Source: Brucella intermedia LMG 3301 (GTDB lineage Bacteria; Pseudomonadota; Alphaproteobacteria; Rhizobiales; Rhizobiaceae). From it: 64,000 bases of DNA. Positions 35,801 to 45,265 of the stretch are shown here, one piece after another. A model generated the notes under the pieces. That model did no database searches and was not told where the DNA came from. It worked only from the letters and a program-made list of their open reading frames with translations. Where the stretch lies: assembly GCF_000182645.1 (NCBI RefSeq), contig NZ_ACQA01000001.1, positions 868,001 through 932,000 of the forward strand. The letters are read 5' to 3'. Position 1 is the stretch's first letter, and each line of letters opens with the position of its first letter. A program made the translations under genes and the position numbers.

Positions 35801-36823
35801 ATGCTGAAAGCTGGCAATGCAGCCCTGATCCTGATCGCGGGATGCGTGCTGATTGCAATGCTCCATTATGGCAGCGCGGTCTTTGCGCCGGTCGTTTTCG
35901 CGCTGTTCATCATCATGCTCGTCTGGCCGATCCAGCGGGCACTTTCGTTGATCATGCCGCGCTATGTTGCATTGGCGATCACTTTTCTTCTGGTCGTCTG
36001 TCTTCTGCTCGGTTTTGGATGGCTGATCGCCTGGACAGTCGGGCAGGTGGGACGCCGGATAGTGATCGACGCAGTGCGATACCAGTTGCTCTATGAACAG
36101 CTCAGAACCTGGCTCGACGGGCATGGGATTGCCGCATCGGTCCTGTTGTCGGAGAATTTCAGCGTCAGCTGGACTTTGCGAACGCTCCAGACGATAGGAA
36201 GCCGCCTCAACAATACGTTCAGCTTCTGGATCGTGGCGCTGGTCTATGTACTGTTGGGGCTGGCGGAAACCGAGGAGTTCGGGGCGCGGATCAGGCAGTT
36301 GAAAGATCAGGCGGCTGCGACCGCGTTTCTGCGCGCCAGCCGGTCGGCAGCAGCCAAAATCCGGTTCTACATGGTGCTCAGGGCGCTGATGAGCATTGCG
36401 ACGGGTTCCTTCGTCTGGCTCCTGACCTGGCTGGTCGGTCTGCCATTTGCCGAAACGTGGGGATTTGTAGCGTTCATTCTCAATTTCATCCCGTTTCTCG
36501 GGCCGCTGGTCGCCACCCTCTTGATTACCGCCTTTGCGTTCACGCATTTTGCCAACTGGCAGATGGCGCTCATGGTCTTTATCGGTCTGAACATCGTGCA
36601 GTCCGTCATTGGAAGCGTGATCGAGCCCCGGCTGACGGGAAAGACGATTTCCCTGTCCCCCTTCGCAACGCTCTTTTCCGTTTTCGCATGGGGTTCCCTG
36701 TGGGGCGTCTTCGGAGCGTTCATCGGCGTACCGATCACTATCGTTGCCCTGACTTTCTGCGCGCAATACTCCGCCACGAGCTGGTTTGCGGAAATATTCG
36801 GCTTTTCTCGCGAGCAGCTTTGA
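35801..36823 (+). CDS. AI-2E family transporter
   Basis: 340 residues with about eight spans, ribosome site GGGAGG. PerM/TqsA family: AGCVLIAMLHYGSAVFAPVV start, LLTWLVGLPFAETWGFVAFI, FLGPLVATLL, and the conserved end LSPFATLFSVFAWGSLWGVFGAF with PITI. The name comes from TqsA, an AI-2 exporter; most members are untested and some export small metabolites. Its role here is not known. Confidence 0.88.
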   Translation: MLKAGNAALILIAGCVLIAMLHYGSAVFAPVVFALFIIMLVWPIQRALSLIMPRYVALAITFLLVVCLLLGFGWLIAWTVGQVGRRIVIDAVRYQLLYEQLRTWLDGHGIAASVLLSENFSVSWTLRTLQTIGSRLNNTFSFWIVALVYVLLGLAETEEFGARIRQLKDQAAATAFLRASRSAAAKIRFYMVLRALMSIATGSFVWLLTWLVGLPFAETWGFVAFILNFIPFLGPLVATLLITAFAFTHFANWQMALMVFIGLNIVQSVIGSVIEPRLTGKTISLSPFATLFSVFAWGSLWGVFGAFIGVPITIVALTFCAQYSATSWFAEIFGFSREQL

Positions 36824-36935
36824 AAGTTGTGGGATAGAAATTGCTATCCGGCACCCGTCCCATATCTTGACCTTTCAAGATGCGGCCTATGTATTCTGCG
36901 GTAAAGCGCATCATCCAAATGGGAAGGATATTTCG

Positions 36936-37220
36936 ATGAGAATGATCCTGTACAGCGTCGTGACGATGGCCGTAATAGGAGCCACCGCCAGCGGGTGCAC
37001 GACAGATGAACGAAGAACAGCCGGCTATGGTCTCGGCGGCGCCGCTATTGGCGGTCTTGCCGGAGCGGCCATCGGTGGCGATACACGCGGCGCGCTGACC
37101 GGCGCAGCTATCGGTGCAGCAGCAGGCACGCTGGTGGGCGTCGCCCAGACCCGCAACGGTGTGCAGTACTGCCGTTATCGCGATCGCCACGGCCGCGTTT
37201 TTGAAGCACGCTGCCGCTAG
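36936..37220 (+). CDS. Glycine-zipper lipoprotein
   Basis: 94 residues from the ATG at 36936 (GGAAGG upstream). Signal MRMILYSVVTMAVIGATASG with lipobox ASGCTT. The mature part is a glycine-zipper two-helix region (GLGGAAIGGLAGAAIGG and GALTGAAIGAAAGTLVG) followed by VQYCRYRDRHGRVFEARC with two cysteines. Outer-membrane lipoproteins of this kind (SlyB/YMGG type) are stress-linked in other bacteria. A repeat element begins at its stop. Confidence 0.82.
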   Translation: MRMILYSVVTMAVIGATASGCTTDERRTAGYGLGGAAIGGLAGAAIGGDTRGALTGAAIGAAAGTLVGVAQTRNGVQYCRYRDRHGRVFEARCR

Positions 37221-37380
37221 AGCATATCTCCCGAAAGCGGGAACCGGAAATACTCCAGAACGCTATGAAACACTGATTTCCGGATCCGCCCTTGAGGGGA
37301 CAAGGATGCTGCGCGGTCGCTCCGGCACCGTGCATCCGTTATGGAGCGCCTCTTGATCCGATTGCATCAAAAGGCGCTCC
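37218..37380. repeat. Composite palindromic intergenic element
   Basis: Starts at the TAG of the previous gene: TAGAGCATATCTCCCGAAAG and GCGGGAACCGG matches the left end of the Bru-RS-like element at 43346. It ends with a nested palindrome GGAGCGCCT (37343-37351) / AGGCGCTCC (37372-37380), with TTGAT / ATCAA inside. The middle does not match, so this appears to be a truncated or mosaic copy. The final hairpin may end the lipoprotein transcript (AAAAG follows). Confidence 0.5.
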
Positions 37381-37514
37381 AAAAGACTGTTTGAATGGCA
37401 TTTTTTCCCGAACCGTGTCGCCTGATCTTGTGGTGTCCGCATGGACCGCCAGACAGACATTGGCGAAGCGGTTTGGCTTGTGAGTTTGTGGTTCTTTGTT
37501 ACTTGGAGGGAAAC

Positions 37515-37832
37515 ATGAAACTGCATTCATTAACCGCTATTCTTGCATTCACCGCCTTCTTTTCCGTCGCAACCGTTGCCGAGACTGTTCCCGCATTCAG
37601 CCAGAGCCGCTCGGCTACCGTAGGCGTGCGGATCAACAACGGTCACAGAATACGTTGCTCCGATGGCGTCAGACTCCTCAGGATGCGCGGCTTCCGCAAT
37701 GTTCGCGCCCTGGATTGCCGCGGCAGCCACTTTCTTTACCGGGGTGACAGGCAGCGCAGAACCTACGACGTCACGGTTCGGGCCAGAGACGGCAGAATAA
37801 CCAATGTTCGCCCTGTGAGATGGCGTCGCTGA
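37515..37832 (+). CDS. Periplasmic small basic protein
   Basis: 105 residues from the ATG at 37515 (GGAGGG upstream). Signal MKLHSLTAILAFTAFFSVAT. The mature part is short, basic and built of beta strands (VGVRINNGHRIRCSDGVRLL; RMRGFRNVRALDCRG; RQRRTYDVTVRARDG; VRPVRWRR) with two cysteines that may pair. A Rhizobiales-type secreted protein of unknown function. Confidence 0.7.
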   Translation: MKLHSLTAILAFTAFFSVATVAETVPAFSQSRSATVGVRINNGHRIRCSDGVRLLRMRGFRNVRALDCRGSHFLYRGDRQRRTYDVTVRARDGRITNVRPVRWRR

Positions 37833-37878
37833 TCCTTGCGGCGTCATCATTTTTGGTTATCAAGAAAGGAACACTGCT

Positions 37879-38403
37879 GTGTCGGAACTGGTCGTTATTG
37901 GGTTTGATACCGTCGGAGAGGCGGACGCCGTGCTTTTGAAGCTCAACCAGCTTCAAAAGGAATATCTCGTCGATCTCGAAGACGCTGTGATCGTCGTTCG
38001 TGACGAACAAGGCAAGGTTCATCTCAAACAGAAGTACAATATGCTCGCCATGGGCGCAGGGTCGGGATTGCTTTCCGGTGCGATATGGGGCGGACTGGTC
38101 GGGCTTATATTCCTCAACCCGCTTGCCGGCATGGCTCTTGGCGGGGCGGTGGGAGCCGGGGCAGGAGCCTTGTCGGGTTCGCTCGCCGACTACGGGATCG
38201 ATGACAAGTTCATCGTGTCGCTTGGTGAGACAATTCCGGAAAACTCGTCGGCCCTGTTTGTCCTCCTGCGCAAGATTCAGTGGGACAGGGTCATGGCGGA
38301 TTTCCCTGACCTGCGGGGCAGGGTGTTGAAAACATCCTTGTCTGTTGAGCAGGAAAAACGCCTGAAGGAAGCGCTGGAAGGAGCGTTGCCGGCAACCTCG
38401 TAA
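37879..38403 (+). CDS. DUF1269 membrane protein
   Basis: 174 residues from a GTG start at 37879 (AAGAAAGGA upstream). DUF1269: start MSELVVIGFDTVGEADAVLL, DAVIVVRDEQGKVHLKQ, a glycine-rich central membrane region (LLSGAIWGGLVGLIFLNP; GAVGAGAGALSGSLADYGID), then IPENSSALFVLLRK. Often found near stress genes in bacteria; function unknown. Confidence 0.85.
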   Translation: MSELVVIGFDTVGEADAVLLKLNQLQKEYLVDLEDAVIVVRDEQGKVHLKQKYNMLAMGAGSGLLSGAIWGGLVGLIFLNPLAGMALGGAVGAGAGALSGSLADYGIDDKFIVSLGETIPENSSALFVLLRKIQWDRVMADFPDLRGRVLKTSLSVEQEKRLKEALEGALPATS

Positions 38404-38547
38404 CATGGCGCTGCCGAGACCCGTCTTGACAGCATTTTGCAGTCAGGTGGAAACGCCCGACGCGGAAGAAATGCGAAAAGACAATCAGGTAGAGCGGAAG
38501 GGCGAACCCATGTGAGCGCATTCGGTTCTATCGAGCGAGGGCGTGAA

Positions 38548-39678
38548 TTGAAGCAGGTTTTCATCCTCGCACTTGTTTTGCTTGCCACCGCGGGATGCGC
38601 CGGTAACAGGGCTGTCACCGGGCTGGGAAGGGATGTGGCGGGCGAGACCCATTCCGGCGCGGTGGTTCCCTTCGCTGTTGCGACGGTTCGGGAGCGTATA
38701 GACGATCCAGCTATTGCCTATTCCCGCGACAGATCCCAAACGCTGAAACTCTCGACCATAGACGTCCATATTCCTGAAATGCACCGTCCGGGAAATGTTG
38801 AAACATCATCGGTGAACCCCGATCCCCGCCGACATTTCATGGCGTCAAACTATGTGCCGTTGCCGGACCGGCGCGCAATGGTCGCCGAGCTGAACCGGCG
38901 TCTGGCGAACCGCCCCGCCGCGCAACGCGAAATATTCATTTTCGTCCACGGCTATAACAACAACTTTGCCGAAGGACTGTTTCGCAATGCGCAGATTGTT
39001 CACGACTATGGCGTCACATCGGTGCCGGTTCATTTTTCGTGGGCATCCGCCGCGTCGTTTACGCGATACCTGTATGACCGGGACAGCGCCATCATTGCGC
39101 GCAGGGGATTGGCGGAAACGTTAGCGCTGGCGGCGCAGACCAAAGCCAACGGCATCGTCATCGTCGGCCATTCCATGGGCGCGGTGGCCGTCATGGAAGC
39201 CTTGCGAACGCTATCTGGCGACAAGCGCCGCGACGTGCTGAAACGCATCAAGGGGGTGCTTCTTGCTGCCCCCGATCTCGATCCCGATCTTTTCCGCAGC
39301 CAGATTGACGATATCGATTATCTGCCCCAGCCCTTTACGATCATCGTATCCCGGCGCGACCGGGCGCTGGACCTCTCCCGCAGGTTGGCCGGTGGAGCGC
39401 CGCGGGTCGGCAGTGGATTCGACATCGCTTTCCTGCAGAACAAGAATATTCAGGTTCTTGATATTTCCGAAGTCGACAGCGGCGGCCACAGCCTGTTTGC
39501 AAGTTCAAATACGCTGATCAAGTTTCTGGGCTCGGGCCATCTGCTGCGCAGGCTTATCACGGACGAATATGCAGGCATGGACGATACATTCCTCGCAGCG
39601 GGCCAGGGTACTTTCGAGCAGGCCTCGCTGGCTCTTCACCTGCCTGCACGTGTGATTGACCGATTGGCTACCCGCTAG
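38548..39678 (+). CDS. Alpha/beta hydrolase lipoprotein (DUF900 type)
   Basis: 376 residues from a TTG at 38548, which gives an ideal lipoprotein start (MKQVFILALVLLATAGCAGN); GTG at 38512 is the alternative. Catalytic motifs: FIFVHGYNNNFAEGL (oxyanion strand) and VIVGHSMGAVAVMEAL (nucleophile serine in GHSMG), later APDLDPDLF and a histidine in DSGGHSLFA. A serine esterase or lipase fold at the cell envelope; substrate unknown. It is the last gene before the urease cluster. Confidence 0.8.
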   Translation: MKQVFILALVLLATAGCAGNRAVTGLGRDVAGETHSGAVVPFAVATVRERIDDPAIAYSRDRSQTLKLSTIDVHIPEMHRPGNVETSSVNPDPRRHFMASNYVPLPDRRAMVAELNRRLANRPAAQREIFIFVHGYNNNFAEGLFRNAQIVHDYGVTSVPVHFSWASAASFTRYLYDRDSAIIARRGLAETLALAAQTKANGIVIVGHSMGAVAVMEALRTLSGDKRRDVLKRIKGVLLAAPDLDPDLFRSQIDDIDYLPQPFTIIVSRRDRALDLSRRLAGGAPRVGSGFDIAFLQNKNIQVLDISEVDSGGHSLFASSNTLIKFLGSGHLLRRLITDEYAGMDDTFLAAGQGTFEQASLALHLPARVIDRLATR

Positions 39679-39980
39679 AGAAGATAATGCGGGGAAACAA
39701 ATAGTTAGAGCGTTCTATTGTCCAGCGAAAATGCGGATTGCTCAAAAAATGAACACGCTCGCATCCGTCATGACCCTTTATCCATATGAACTCGACTATG
39801 GGTTATTTTACGGTGTTCTATTGAATCAAGTTGACGGACGTATCAATCAAGTCTCTAATTAAGCTTGTCTATGGTGATGTGCGGGGTTATCCTGCCTCAA
39901 TATTGCATTCTGCCTTCGTTTTATTGCTCGACATCGATAACGCATCGAAATCTACGGGAACGCAGAGGTGGCAAGCATTC
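39679..39980. promoter_or_regulatory. Promoter region of the urease operon
   Basis: A 302-base AT-richer gap upstream of ureD. It contains GTTCTATTG at about 39711 and again at 39815 (a 9-base direct repeat about 100 bases apart). No RNA gene or clear regulator site found. A longer open frame into ureD from 39831 lacks a ribosome site. Confidence 0.45.
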
Positions 39981-40805
39981 ATGAGCAAGGGTTGGCATGC
40001 CGAGCTTGAACTGGGGTTCGAGCATAGTCATGAAGTGACGCGCCTGATGCGGCGCCGTCACGTTGGGCCGCTCGCGGTGCAGCAACCCTTCTATCCCGAA
40101 AAAGACGGAAGCGCACATGTCTATCTTCTTCATCCGCCCGGTGGTGTTGCGGGTGAGGATGTCCTTGATATTTCCTGTTTTCTGGGGCCGGGCTCCAAAG
40201 CCGTCCTGACGACGCCGGGCGCTACCAAGTTCTATCGCAGCGACCGGGGCCGCAGCATCCAGACCACGCGGATCAATGTGGGCGAGGGTGGCGTATGCGA
40301 ATATCTCCCGCAGGAAACAATCGTTTTTGATGGCGCGAAGGCTTCCATAAGCACGCATGTCTCCCTGAGTGGAGACGCAGTTTATCTTGGGTGGGACATT
40401 GTCAGTCTCGGACGGCCCGCCTGTCGGGAGAATTTCGATGCGGGCGAGCTTCGCCAGAGGGTCGAAGTATTTCGGGACGGAAGGCCGATTTGGTTCGAGC
40501 AGTTTCGCCTTCAAGGTGCCGACCAGGCAATGAATGCGGCCTTTGCATTCTGCGCCAGGCCCATCGTCGCAACGATGGTTTATGCCGGTCCCGCGCATGA
40601 AAACACACTTCAGCGCATTCGCGAAGCACTCGGCGATGCAGGAAAAAATCTCTTTTCGGTATCGCAGCTCGAGCGGGTGATCGTCTGTCGCTATCTCGGT
40701 GGACGCATGTCGGAAGCCAAAGCACTGTTTCGCAAAGCCTGGGAAGTCATCCGCGAAACCGGATTGGGAAAACCGGCGGCTGCACCACGCATATGGGCAA
40801 CATAA
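39981..40805 (+). CDS. ureD: Urease accessory protein UreD
   Basis: 274 residues starting MSKGWHAELELGFEHSHEVT. UreD marks: RRRHVGPLAVQQPFYPE, VYLLHPPGGVAGEDVL, LTTPGATKFYRSD and EYLPQETIVFDGAK. UreD binds apo-urease (UreABC) and forms the channel through which UreF and UreG deliver nickel. The open frame extends 50 residues upstream without a ribosome site, so the ATG at 39981 is preferred. It precedes ureA by 21 bases. Confidence 0.95.
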   Translation: MSKGWHAELELGFEHSHEVTRLMRRRHVGPLAVQQPFYPEKDGSAHVYLLHPPGGVAGEDVLDISCFLGPGSKAVLTTPGATKFYRSDRGRSIQTTRINVGEGGVCEYLPQETIVFDGAKASISTHVSLSGDAVYLGWDIVSLGRPACRENFDAGELRQRVEVFRDGRPIWFEQFRLQGADQAMNAAFAFCARPIVATMVYAGPAHENTLQRIREALGDAGKNLFSVSQLERVIVCRYLGGRMSEAKALFRKAWEVIRETGLGKPAAAPRIWAT

Positions 40806-40826
40806 TGACTTTGAGAGGGCCTACAA

Positions 40827-41129
40827 ATGGAACTATTGCCACGTGAAAAGGACAAACTTCTGATTTTCACCGCAGCACTGGTTGCGGAACGACGAAGGGC
40901 CAGAGGGCTGAAACTCAATTATCCCGAAGTCGTGGCTTTCATCTCCGCCGAAATTCTGGAGGGAGCCCGCGACGGCAAGACGGTTGCGGAACTCATGTCC
41001 TACGGAGCCACCCTGCTCACCCGCGATGAGGTGATGGAGGGCGTGCCCGAAATGATCCATGACATTCAGGTGGAAGCCACCTTTCCGGACGGTACCAAGC
41101 TTGTGACCGTTCACAATCCAATTCCGTAG
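40827..41129 (+). CDS. ureA: Urease gamma subunit
   Basis: 100 residues. Start [23 protein letters not shown], then [37 protein letters not shown] and [14 protein letters not shown], the complete gamma sequence with no fusion to beta. An 85-base gap to ureB includes a small hairpin (CTCCCG-CACTGC-CGGGAACG near 41135). Confidence 0.97.
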   Translation: MELLPREKDKLLIFTAALVAERRRARGLKLNYPEVVAFISAEILEGARDGKTVAELMSYGATLLTRDEVMEGVPEMIHDIQVEATFPDGTKLVTVHNPIP

Positions 41130-41214
41130 AACATCTCCCGCACTGCCGGGAACGTTTGGGCTTTTGCTTTAACGCGCATCTTGAAAATATCGGGATGCGC
41201 TTGAGGAGACGATC

Positions 41215-41520
41215 ATGATACCGGGTGAATATTTCATCGAAGACGGGACGATCGAACTCAATGACGGTCGTGAAACCCGCGTCATCGCCGTGGCGAACAC
41301 TGGCGACAGGCCGATACAGGTCGGGTCGCATTATCATTTCTACGAGACGAACGAGGCTCTTGACTTCGACCGGGAACGGGCGAGGGGCTTCCGCCTCAAT
41401 ATTCCGGCTGGGACCGCCGTGCGGTTCGAGCCCGGGCAGGACCGTGAAGTCGAACTGGTCGCGCTGGCTGGTGACCGCGAGGTCTACGGCTTCAATGCAA
41501 AAATCAACGGGAAGCTGTAG
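41215..41520 (+). CDS. ureB: Urease beta subunit
   Basis: 101 residues. Start [20 protein letters not shown], then [21 protein letters not shown] and [22 protein letters not shown], with [11 protein letters not shown] near the end. Complete. ureC follows 9 bases on. Confidence 0.97.
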   Translation: MIPGEYFIEDGTIELNDGRETRVIAVANTGDRPIQVGSHYHFYETNEALDFDRERARGFRLNIPAGTAVRFEPGQDREVELVALAGDREVYGFNAKINGKL

Positions 41521-41529
41521 GAGGGGGAG

Positions 41530-43233
41530 ATGGGGACCATCTCAAGACAAGCCTATGCAGAACTCTATGGCCCGACAAAGGGCGACCGTCTGCGGCTGGC
41601 CGATACGGAACTTATCATCGAGATCGAGGACGACCGCTGCATCTATGGCGAGGAAGTGACCTTCGGCGGCGGCAAGGTTATCCGCGATGGCATGGGGCAG
41701 GGACAGAGACCTGCTGCCGAAACAGCCGATCTCGTCATCACCAATGTCATCATCCTCGACTATTGGGGCATCATCAAAGCCGATGTCGGCATCAAGAACG
41801 GCCGTATTTCGGGGATCGGCAAGGCCGGAAATCCCGATATCCAGCCGGGCGTCGATATAGTCGTCGGTCCCGCCACAGATGTCATCGCGGGCGAGGGCAA
41901 GATCCTCACCGCCGGCGGGATAGACACGCATATTCACTTCATTGCGCCGCAGCAGGCCGAGGAAGCTCTGGCCAGCGGCACCACGACGCTCGTCGGCGGC
42001 GGAACGGGGCCGACGGTCGGCACGCTCGCAACCACGGTTACACCGGGGCCATGGGCCATCCACCGCATGTTGGAAGCCGTGGAGGCGCTCCCCATCAATG
42101 TGGGACTGCTGGGCAAAGGCAATGCCAGCAAGCCCGAACCCCTCCGCGAGCAGATAAGGGCCGGAGCTGTCGGCCTGAAGCTCCACGAGGACTGGGGAAC
42201 GACGCCCGCCGCCATCGATAATTGCCTGAACGTGGCCGACGAGGAGGATATCCAGGTCGCCATCCATACGGATACGCTGAACGAAAGCGGGTTCGTCAAG
42301 GATACCTTTGCCGCGATGAAGGGCAGGACCATCCATAGTTTCCATACGGAAGGCGCCGGTGGCGGTCACGCGCCCGATATCATCACGGCGGCGGGCGAAG
42401 AAAACATCCTGCCGTCTTCAACAAATCCGACGCGTCCCTACACCATCAATACAGTCGACGAACATCTCGACATGCTGATGGTCTGTCACCACCTCAGCCC
42501 GAAAATTCCCGAGGACGTGGCTTTCGCTGAATCCCGTATCCGGCGTGAAACCATCGCGGCGGAAGACATTCTCCATGATCTGGGGGTCTTCTCGATGATG
42601 TCGTCGGATTCGCAGGCCATGGGCCGCATCGGGGAAACCACTCTGCGCTGCTGGCAGACGGCCCACAAGATGAAAGTGCAGCGCGGCCCGCTCGGCGAAG
42701 ACAGCAGCCGGAATGATAATTTCCGCGCCAAGCGCTATGTCGCCAAATATACGATCAACCCGGCGATCACGCACGGTTTTGCGCATGAGATAGGCTCGAT
42801 TGAAGTTGGAAAGCGGGCCGATCTCGTATTGTGGAAAACCGAATTCTTCGGCGTGAAGCCAAGCCTCGTCATGATCGGCGGCATGATTGCAACGGCCCCG
42901 ATGGGCGATCCCAATGCATCGATCTCAACGCCGCAGCCGGTCCATTACCGGCCGATGTATGGGGTCCTGGGGCGCGCGCTCGGTTCCACCGGCGTGACTT
43001 TCGTGTCGAAATCGGCGCTGGATGACGGCATCGGCGAAAAGCTGAAGCTCAACAAGCAGCTCGTTGCCGTGAAGGGTATCCGGAATATCCGCAAGAAAGA
43101 CATGATCCACAACGGGCTGACGCCCAAACTGGAGGTCGATCCGCAGAACTATCAGGTGCGGGTGGACGGTGAATTGATCACGTGTGAACCGGCTGACGTC
43201 CTGCCGATGGCACAACGCTATTTCCTGTTCTAG
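41530..43233 (+). CDS. ureC: Urease alpha (catalytic) subunit
   Basis: 567 residues, full length. Hydrolyses urea to ammonia and carbamate at a dinuclear nickel site. All active-site elements are intact: GGIDTHIHF (two His), [12 protein letters not shown] with the carbamylated lysine, [28 protein letters not shown], the flap [13 protein letters not shown] with its mobile cysteine/His, and [10 protein letters not shown]. The subunit should be catalytically competent if nickel is inserted. Confidence 0.98.
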   Translation: MGTISRQAYAELYGPTKGDRLRLADTELIIEIEDDRCIYGEEVTFGGGKVIRDGMGQGQRPAAETADLVITNVIILDYWGIIKADVGIKNGRISGIGKAGNPDIQPGVDIVVGPATDVIAGEGKILTAGGIDTHIHFIAPQQAEEALASGTTTLVGGGTGPTVGTLATTVTPGPWAIHRMLEAVEALPINVGLLGKGNASKPEPLREQIRAGAVGLKLHEDWGTTPAAIDNCLNVADEEDIQVAIHTDTLNESGFVKDTFAAMKGRTIHSFHTEGAGGGHAPDIITAAGEENILPSSTNPTRPYTINTVDEHLDMLMVCHHLSPKIPEDVAFAESRIRRETIAAEDILHDLGVFSMMSSDSQAMGRIGETTLRCWQTAHKMKVQRGPLGEDSSRNDNFRAKRYVAKYTINPAITHGFAHEIGSIEVGKRADLVLWKTEFFGVKPSLVMIGGMIATAPMGDPNASISTPQPVHYRPMYGVLGRALGSTGVTFVSKSALDDGIGEKLKLNKQLVAVKGIRNIRKKDMIHNGLTPKLEVDPQNYQVRVDGELITCEPADVLPMAQRYFLF

Positions 43234-43294
43234 AGCGCCCTCGTGTCCCTCGGGACTACGCAAGGAAGCTCTACCTGTCGAAGCTGCGCATCGT

Positions 43295-43325
43295 GCTTCC
43301 GAAAATCGATTTCGATTTCGGGAGC
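43295..43325. repeat. Intergenic inverted repeat after ureC
   Basis: GCTTCCGAAA (43295-43304) faces TTTCGGGAGC (43316-43325), with one G-T pair and the palindromic core ATCGATTTCGA between. It may end or stabilise the ureDABC transcript before the transporter gene. Confidence 0.55.
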
Positions 43326-43345
43326 CGATGCCGTAGCGGAGGAAA

Positions 43346-43449
43346 TAGAGCATGTCTCCCGAAGGTGGAAACCGGTCTCGGGGTAAGGACATGCGTAGAA
43401 ACAAACGGATGGAGCATTTCCGACGCTTCGATTGAACGGGGAAATGCTC
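43346..43449. repeat. 104-bp Bru-RS-like palindromic element
   Basis: Bounded by AGAGCAT (43346-43352) and ATGCTCT (43443-43449). The left half is a palindrome (GCATGTCTCCCGAAGGTGG ... GACATGC) and the right half another (GGAGCATTTCC ... GGAAATGCTC). Size and structure fit the Brucella Bru-RS repeats (103-105 bp) and the related rhizobial RIME elements. It runs up to 28 bases before the transporter start. A shorter related piece is at 37218. Confidence 0.7.
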
Positions 43450-43476
43450 TGGATCAATATAGAAGGGAATACGTCC

Positions 43477-44520
43477 ATGCAGCTCAATGCAATGCGGGAT
43501 CATCCTTCTCTGGGATTTATCGACTGGACGCTGCGCGGCATCGGGCAAGTGGTGTTCCAGAACAACCCGCTATCCGGATTGGTCATTCTGTTCGCCATTC
43601 TGGTGAACTCCTGGATTTACGCGCTTGTCTGCCTGCTCGGGGTTGTGTCCAGCACGCTGACGGCAATCATCCTCAAGGCTGACAAGGGCCTCATCCGCGA
43701 CGGCCTGTTCGGGTTCAACGGCGTTCTGGTCGCCCTTGCGCTGGTCGCCTTCACCAGTGAGGATTTCCGCAGCGGCGCAGTGCCGTCGCCCGCCATGACG
43801 ATTTATGTCATTTGTGCCGCTGCCTTGACCACCATGGCCTTCACCAGCATCGCCGCATTGTTGGGACCGCACAAGGTCGCGCCCCTGACAATGCCCTTCG
43901 TGCTGGTCGGCTGGCTGTTTCTGTTCGCCATTCTCAAGTTCGATGCCATAGATGCGGGGCCGATGGCGAAGCCGGTTTCACCGGAGCAGTTTTCCTACGC
44001 CATCCCCTATGACCTTCCGACCTGGTACATGGGGATCGGCACGGCCATCGGGCAGATATTCTTTCAGGATAACTGGATCACCGGCTACATCATGCTTGTC
44101 GGCATCGCCATCCACTCCCGGATAAGCGCCTTCATGGGCCTTCTGGGGGCGATAATAGGAGCGGTGATCGCCGCCACCTTCGGCGGTCCGGAAGGGGCCA
44201 TTCGTGACGGGCTTTTCGGCTATAACGCGGCGTTGACGGCAATGGCGCTGGGCGGCTTCTTCCTTGTTTTCAACTGGAGCAGCTTCCTCTACGCCGTCTT
44301 CGGCGCCGTCGTGTCCACCTGGGTCTGGGCCTCGGTCGCGATATTCCTGAAACCGATTGGAATGCCGGTGCTGACCTCGACATTCGTGATCGTCACCTGG
44401 ATCATGCTGATCGGCCAGTATGCTTTCAAGGCTCTGGTGCCGGTTGCTCCGGCGGATGCGACCACGGCGGAAGAAAATCTCAAACGATACAGGCAAACGC
44501 TCCGGTCACGACCGGAATAG
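43477..44520 (+). CDS. yut: Urea transporter (UT family)
   Basis: 347 residues from the ATG at 43477 (GAAGGG upstream); an earlier ATG at 43432 lies within the repeat. Two homologous halves, each with the UT signature: IRDGLFGFNGVLVALAL and IRDGLFGYNAALTAMAL, plus paired QVVFQNNPLSG and QIFFQDNWITG. The channel admits urea through the inner membrane and is known to support acid-activated urease in Brucella. Its last 15 bases overlap the convergent ureF gene. Confidence 0.94.
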   Translation: MQLNAMRDHPSLGFIDWTLRGIGQVVFQNNPLSGLVILFAILVNSWIYALVCLLGVVSSTLTAIILKADKGLIRDGLFGFNGVLVALALVAFTSEDFRSGAVPSPAMTIYVICAAALTTMAFTSIAALLGPHKVAPLTMPFVLVGWLFLFAILKFDAIDAGPMAKPVSPEQFSYAIPYDLPTWYMGIGTAIGQIFFQDNWITGYIMLVGIAIHSRISAFMGLLGAIIGAVIAATFGGPEGAIRDGLFGYNAALTAMALGGFFLVFNWSSFLYAVFGAVVSTWVWASVAIFLKPIGMPVLTSTFVIVTWIMLIGQYAFKALVPVAPADATTAEENLKRYRQTLRSRPE

Positions 44521-45264
44521 GCGGCTGTATTGTGTTTCGTGCCAGGCGCTGGCCATGGCCAGCGCGGGTGCCGTGTTGCCGATTTCATCGTCATTCAGCG
44601 TGCGGGCCTTTTCGACGGCGCGCTCGATCTTCGCTGCGCCGGCGATAAGTATCCTCTGGCCTGCCGTATGACCGAGCGGCACGAGACGGATTGCGGCCAT
44701 GATCTGGCTTTCAACCACGCTCCACATAAGGCCGCGCAGGGCATCGACGGGCGCGATATTCCAGTGACACGCTGCAATCGCAAAGGCCGCCGGATAGGTC
44801 GCGCGCTGGTCCGAAGCGAAGCTGCGGGCCCGCTCGACACCGAGTTCCGACAGCAATGTGAGCAGGGACTCGCCCATCCGGCGGTCCTCCAGTTCAAGTT
44901 CACTGCTTTCGCGGCTTGCTCCAAGCCAGTCGTTCAGACGATGGAATTCGGCCTCATTGTCCTGCATCAACGCCGAAACCATTCGCCAGAAAATAGCGCC
45001 GTCAAGCGCGGCGTAGCTATGTTCCAGAAGGCCGAATACCCATCCGGCACAGCTTTCCTCATTCGTGACCGTTCCCGAATGGACGGCCCATTCGAGGCCG
45101 CGTGAATAGGAAAAAGCACCCACGGGCTGGCTGGGACTGACCAGCCGCATGAGGTGCAGCATGGGCAGCGCCGGAGAATGCACGGGCATTTCCGGCACCG
45201 GCCCATCGTTTGGCATTTCAGGTTCAGTATTTCTCTTCGAATGATCCAGCAAGATGACGCTCAC
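44506..45264 (-). CDS. ureF: Urease accessory protein UreF
   Basis: 252 residues from a GTG at 45264 (AGGAT upstream), two bases after the hupE stop. Marks: RLVSPSQPVGAFSYSRGLEWAV, DGAIFWRM, YPAAFAIAACHW and RLVPLGHTAGQRI. UreF couples UreD-urease to the UreG GTPase. It is about 15 residues longer at the N terminus than usual. It is on the opposite strand to ureDABC and transcribed from the gntP-hupE side. No ureE or ureG is in the window. Confidence 0.94.
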   Translation of the reverse strand: MSVILLDHSKRNTEPEMPNDGPVPEMPVHSPALPMLHLMRLVSPSQPVGAFSYSRGLEWAVHSGTVTNEESCAGWVFGLLEHSYAALDGAIFWRMVSALMQDNEAEFHRLNDWLGASRESSELELEDRRMGESLLTLLSELGVERARSFASDQRATYPAAFAIAACHWNIAPVDALRGLMWSVVESQIMAAIRLVPLGHTAGQRILIAGAAKIERAVEKARTLNDDEIGNTAPALAMASAWHETQYSRLFRS

Positions 45265-45265
45265 A

